Assembly (NCBI GenBank): GCA_905250025.1
Contig: CAJNOJ010000087.1
Span: forward strand, 124,001-188,000
Reading direction: 5' to 3'
Length of the DNA: 64,000 bases
DNA from: Adineta ricciae
Taxonomy: Eukaryota > Rotifera > Eurotatoria > Adinetida > Adinetidae
The position numbers were made by a program, and so were the translations under genes. The notes under the pieces are model-generated. The model ran no database searches. It had not been told where the DNA came from and was given only the letters and a program-made list of their open reading frames with translations. Each line of letters opens with the position of its first letter. The first letter of the stretch is position 1. Shown piece by piece: positions 60,971 through 64,000 of this stretch.

Positions 60971-62245
60971 ATGAGTTCACTTACAAACAACCCTGTCGAA
61001 ATTTCTTCATTCTACTCTCATCTATCGATGATGCCATCATTAATCAACACCGCACCAAAACTGCCACCTAATCTGTATCGTCCTAACTCGTGGATGGATC
61101 CGACAATGCAACCATTTTTCTATTACAATTTAGCGTAAGAAACCCTTTGTAGTTCAACAATCGCAGATTGTACAATGTCCTTTTTTCTAATCTCTTTTTA
61201 GCCTTAATGATCCAAATCACAAACGAAAAAACGCAACACGCGAAACAACGGGTAAGTTAATGACAAACGTGTTTATTCCCATAAGTCAATATCATCATTA
61301 TTATTTGTTTCTCATCATCATATAAAAAACGCGGACGCGTCAGTTAGTTGCTTGATGACAAAAAAAGACGTGACTAACCGAAAAATCTCATCTCGTTTGA
61401 TATGCAGATCGATTGCATACGTTACATTCCTCTAGTGTCTCCCTGTTTTTCCACAAGAAAAAACGCATTAAAAAACATTTGATTAAATTCCTTTGAGCCG
61501 CTTTAAGTGGATGGGATCATTTTCTCTCCAGATATATTCATCATGATCAGTTGTTGATTGTCTTTCTCTTTTTTTTATTATTAAAGCGACACTTAAAGCA
61601 TGGCTTTATGAACATCGAAAAAATCCGTATCCAACCAAGAATGAGAAAATGGTCTTAGCCATGGTAACAAAAATGACATTGACACAAGTGTCAACGTGGT
61701 TCGCTAACGCACGGCGACGTTTGAAAAAAGAAAACAAACTACATCGAACAACGAATAATAGTAAAAGTGAAGAAGAAGAAGAAGACGATGACGACGATTG
61801 TGACGATGATGATGTCGATGATGATGAAAATGAGAATGAAAATGACTCTCATGTTGCTATCAATCAAGAACAAACAGTAAAACCAGCAAGTTCGAGTAAT
61901 TCAAAACGCAAACGTGATGACGATGACGATGATAATCAAACTAGTTCATTTAAACCACCACCAACAAGCCGTCCGAAGATTTGGTCGCTTGTCGATGTTG
62001 TTCAATCGAATGAAACTAAACGCACAAACCCATCTTCAACATCATCCTCATCGTCTTCATCATCATCATCATCAACAACAACAACAGCAGCAGCACACAT
62101 CATTCATCCATACATAACACCTTCGATACCATATTTATTGTATCCTCCACAATCGACAAGTTCGCCATCACATTCCTCGGATCATTCGAGAAATTCTTTG
62201 TCATCTCCAAATTCCTCATCAACTAGTTGTTCACCGACGAAATAG
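60971..62245 (+). CDS. Irx-like: Iroquois-class TALE homeobox transcription factor
   Basis: Three coding exons: 60971-61134 ([10 protein letters not shown] to YYNLA), 61202-61251 ([16 protein letters not shown]) and 61587-62245. Together they encode a TALE homeodomain of Iroquois type: [60 protein letters not shown]. An Asp/Glu-rich tract of about 30 residues follows, then [11 protein letters not shown], a motif shared by Irx proteins, then poly-Ser and a Pro/Ser-rich tail. Acts as a nuclear patterning regulator. An acceptor-like tctcgtttag ends 11 bases before the ATG. The homeodomain is intact. Confidence 0.93.
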
Positions 62246-64000
62246 ACTTTCTCGGAAAACACTCTATGAAAATATTTCATTCAACCAAAACACTTCTTTT
62301 TTTTCTTTTTCTCTCTTCTTTTCTTTGTCAATTCGATTTTTTTTTGTATTTTGTTGTGAAAAATATAAATGTATATTAAAACGATCTTCAAGTCAAAAGA
62401 TCAGATTGAAAAAGTGTCAAATTAACGTGTGTGCTTCACACAAATGCGTTGGATAAAGATTGTCTCGTTTCTTTTTCTTCTTCTGACTCGTCAAGTGTCT
62501 AATAGCTGTCCATTAGTTTGTTTCATGTCTATCCTTACTCTCGCTCTCACTCTCTCTCTTCAGAAGAAGAGAGATTGTTATATTCGATAAGTCGATACAC
62601 ACAACACCTTTTCGTTCGACAGTGTTTGTCTTATCATCTATCGATGCGTAGATCAATAGTGGTAAACAACATTGAAATCTATTTATATTGAAAAGTCAAC
62701 GCATTTCAACTTCAATGATGAGTTCACTTGTTTGATCTTTTTCTCCTTCGTTTAATTGATATTTCACACTAACAATTATTCGCTGAATGATGATGATCAT
62801 CATCACCAAAGTACAGCTGCGACACATCCGTGTTTTTCTTCTTTTAATACATCGAAGAAAAATTATAATTTAATCAGTCCATAGAAATCTCCGTTTCTAT
62901 TTGCCTACGGCCCACATACACCTTCTCNNNNNNNNNNNNNNNNNNNGCACAAGGCATGCAAAATAACAAACCGATTTCGCGTTTTCTCTCTTCACCTGTC
63001 GATCATTGCCTTTATGAAAGATAGAAAGAACAATTGAACTTCTAATCGGATTTAAGTTACCCGTGCATGTTAACAAACATTCGTTATATCGACACAAGTG
63101 TATTGAGAAAAGGAAAGAACGAAAGGTAAAAATTATACGCCTCTTCTCATATCGTACATATCAATGATGATGATGATTATGTTTTCTCCTTTCTTTCGAT
63201 GAATATATGCGTGTGCATACATATAATATAAATATATATATATTAAACGACAGTTCTAATCGAGCACGAATCAAACGAATGCTAGTATGTCGTGTACGAT
63301 TAATAGCGAATAAGATTTGTGTAGAAAATAATCACTTTATATATATATATATGGATATATACAATGAAATCGATGAGAATTAACTTTTTGTCACCTTAAA
63401 TAAAATCATACATGTTTAAGCTTTGTTTTTTTTTTCATAAATAAATCATCGAATAACTTGTCAACGGAAAGATTTGAATAAACGAAACGAAAAAGAAATC
63501 AACGTGCGTTGGATGATTTTCTCTTTCTCTTTGAGTATCAATGTTTGATAAGAGAGTGTGAACCAGTCAATGGTGTTAATATACCGATGAATGACTTTGA
63601 CTTTCTTTGATCTCACTGTTTAATTATTTACATTCGAAAGTTTGAAGCATTGTTTCAAGTAATAGACTATTTCAAACAAGAAACTTGTCTTCAGTTGATC
63701 ATGAAACAATTAATATGAGAATTCTTCTTCTTTTTCTTCAACATTGCTATGCATATTTGCACTTGACATTCATCGATGATTGATTTCTGATGAATTATAT
63801 AATCTAAATCAGTTGTCAATTGAAAAGAGATTCTTTCGAATGTGGAAGATTGTAGTTGGAGGTGGATAGCGTATCAATCATGATTGTCATATCAATGATT
63901 GGTTATAATTTTTCATCATTGAGATTAGAAATAAACCGTGTAATTTTTCTCATACTTTCTAATTGATGAGTTTTTCTTTTTATTTGAGTTTATAATTAAG
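62246..64000. other. Downstream non-coding region with assembly gap
   Basis: Irx-like 3' UTR and intergenic DNA, with TATATA repeats near 63230-63242 and 63338-63353. Nothing coding recognised. Confidence 0.5.
62928..62946. other. Assembly gap (19 Ns)
   Basis: Run of N of unknown true length. Confidence 0.99.

Noticed and set aside
61914..62117. His/Gln-rich frame within the Iroquois last exon
   Set aside because: Shadow of Asp- and Ser-repeat codons in the true frame.

Overview
The window looks like metazoan nuclear DNA from a compact, AT-rich genome. It holds about 26 protein-coding genes, nearly all with short spliceosomal introns (typically 42-65 bases) and clear animal orthology: GABA-B receptor, discoidin-domain receptor, Iroquois homeobox, neprilysin, ceramide synthase, neuronal calcium sensor and others. 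Short introns, close gene packing, F-box/LRR proteins and acceptor-like AGs directly upstream of many start codons fit a bdelloid rotifer (Adineta/Rotaria-like), a group known to use spliced-leader trans-splicing. The species call is inference. I recognised no tRNA, rRNA, CRISPR array or intact mobile element. Two assembly gaps are present (39290-39347 and 62928-62946).

Layout. 335-929 (+): 3' exon of a heparan-sulfate 3-O-sulfotransferase. 2382-8233 (-): CHFR then KDM4, 170 bases apart. 8801-9593 (-): orphan gene. 10380-10616 (-): small possible gene. 11016-11672 (+): neuronal calcium sensor. 13335-15202 (+): zinc-finger DNA-binding protein. 15459-18386 (-): ANKUB1. 19121-22870 (+): GABA-B-type receptor. 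23042-23887 (-): ankyrin protein. 24384-28950 (+): PNPLA8-type phospholipase followed 157 bases later by a membrane-anchored F-box/LRR protein. 29130-30600 (-): decayed coding debris. 31003-37479 (-): ECH1, TSR3, MRPL11, TRNT1 and a divergent TRNT1 paralogue in a tight row. 40816-43980 (+): discoidin-domain receptor with a degenerate kinase. 44736-45179 (+): four-helix membrane orphan. 45296-46555 (-) and 46582-48009 (+): divergent CDK and MORN3 pair. 48395-49874 (+): ceramide synthase. 52739-53116 (+): allatostatin-C/somatostatin-like neuropeptide precursor. 55081-58339 (+): neprilysin-family protease. 58562-59385 (-): nucleoplasmin. 60971-62245 (+): Iroquois homeobox.

The most notable points are: (1) a candidate five-gene polycistronic unit on the minus strand (37479 down to 31003) with 60-149 bases between genes and splice-acceptor-like sequences just before each ATG; the same acceptor pattern recurs at many other starts; (2) a spliced neuropeptide gene ending in a dibasic site and a C-x6-C-F-Gly peptide of the allatostatin-C type; (3) a tandem CCA-adding enzyme paralogue whose nucleotide-template motif has changed from ED to EN; (4) a discoidin receptor whose kinase has Arg in place of the beta-3 Lys and DLA in place of DFG. 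Intron boundaries were inferred by eye from GT/AG sites, reading frame and family conservation, so exon ends may be off by a few bases in places.
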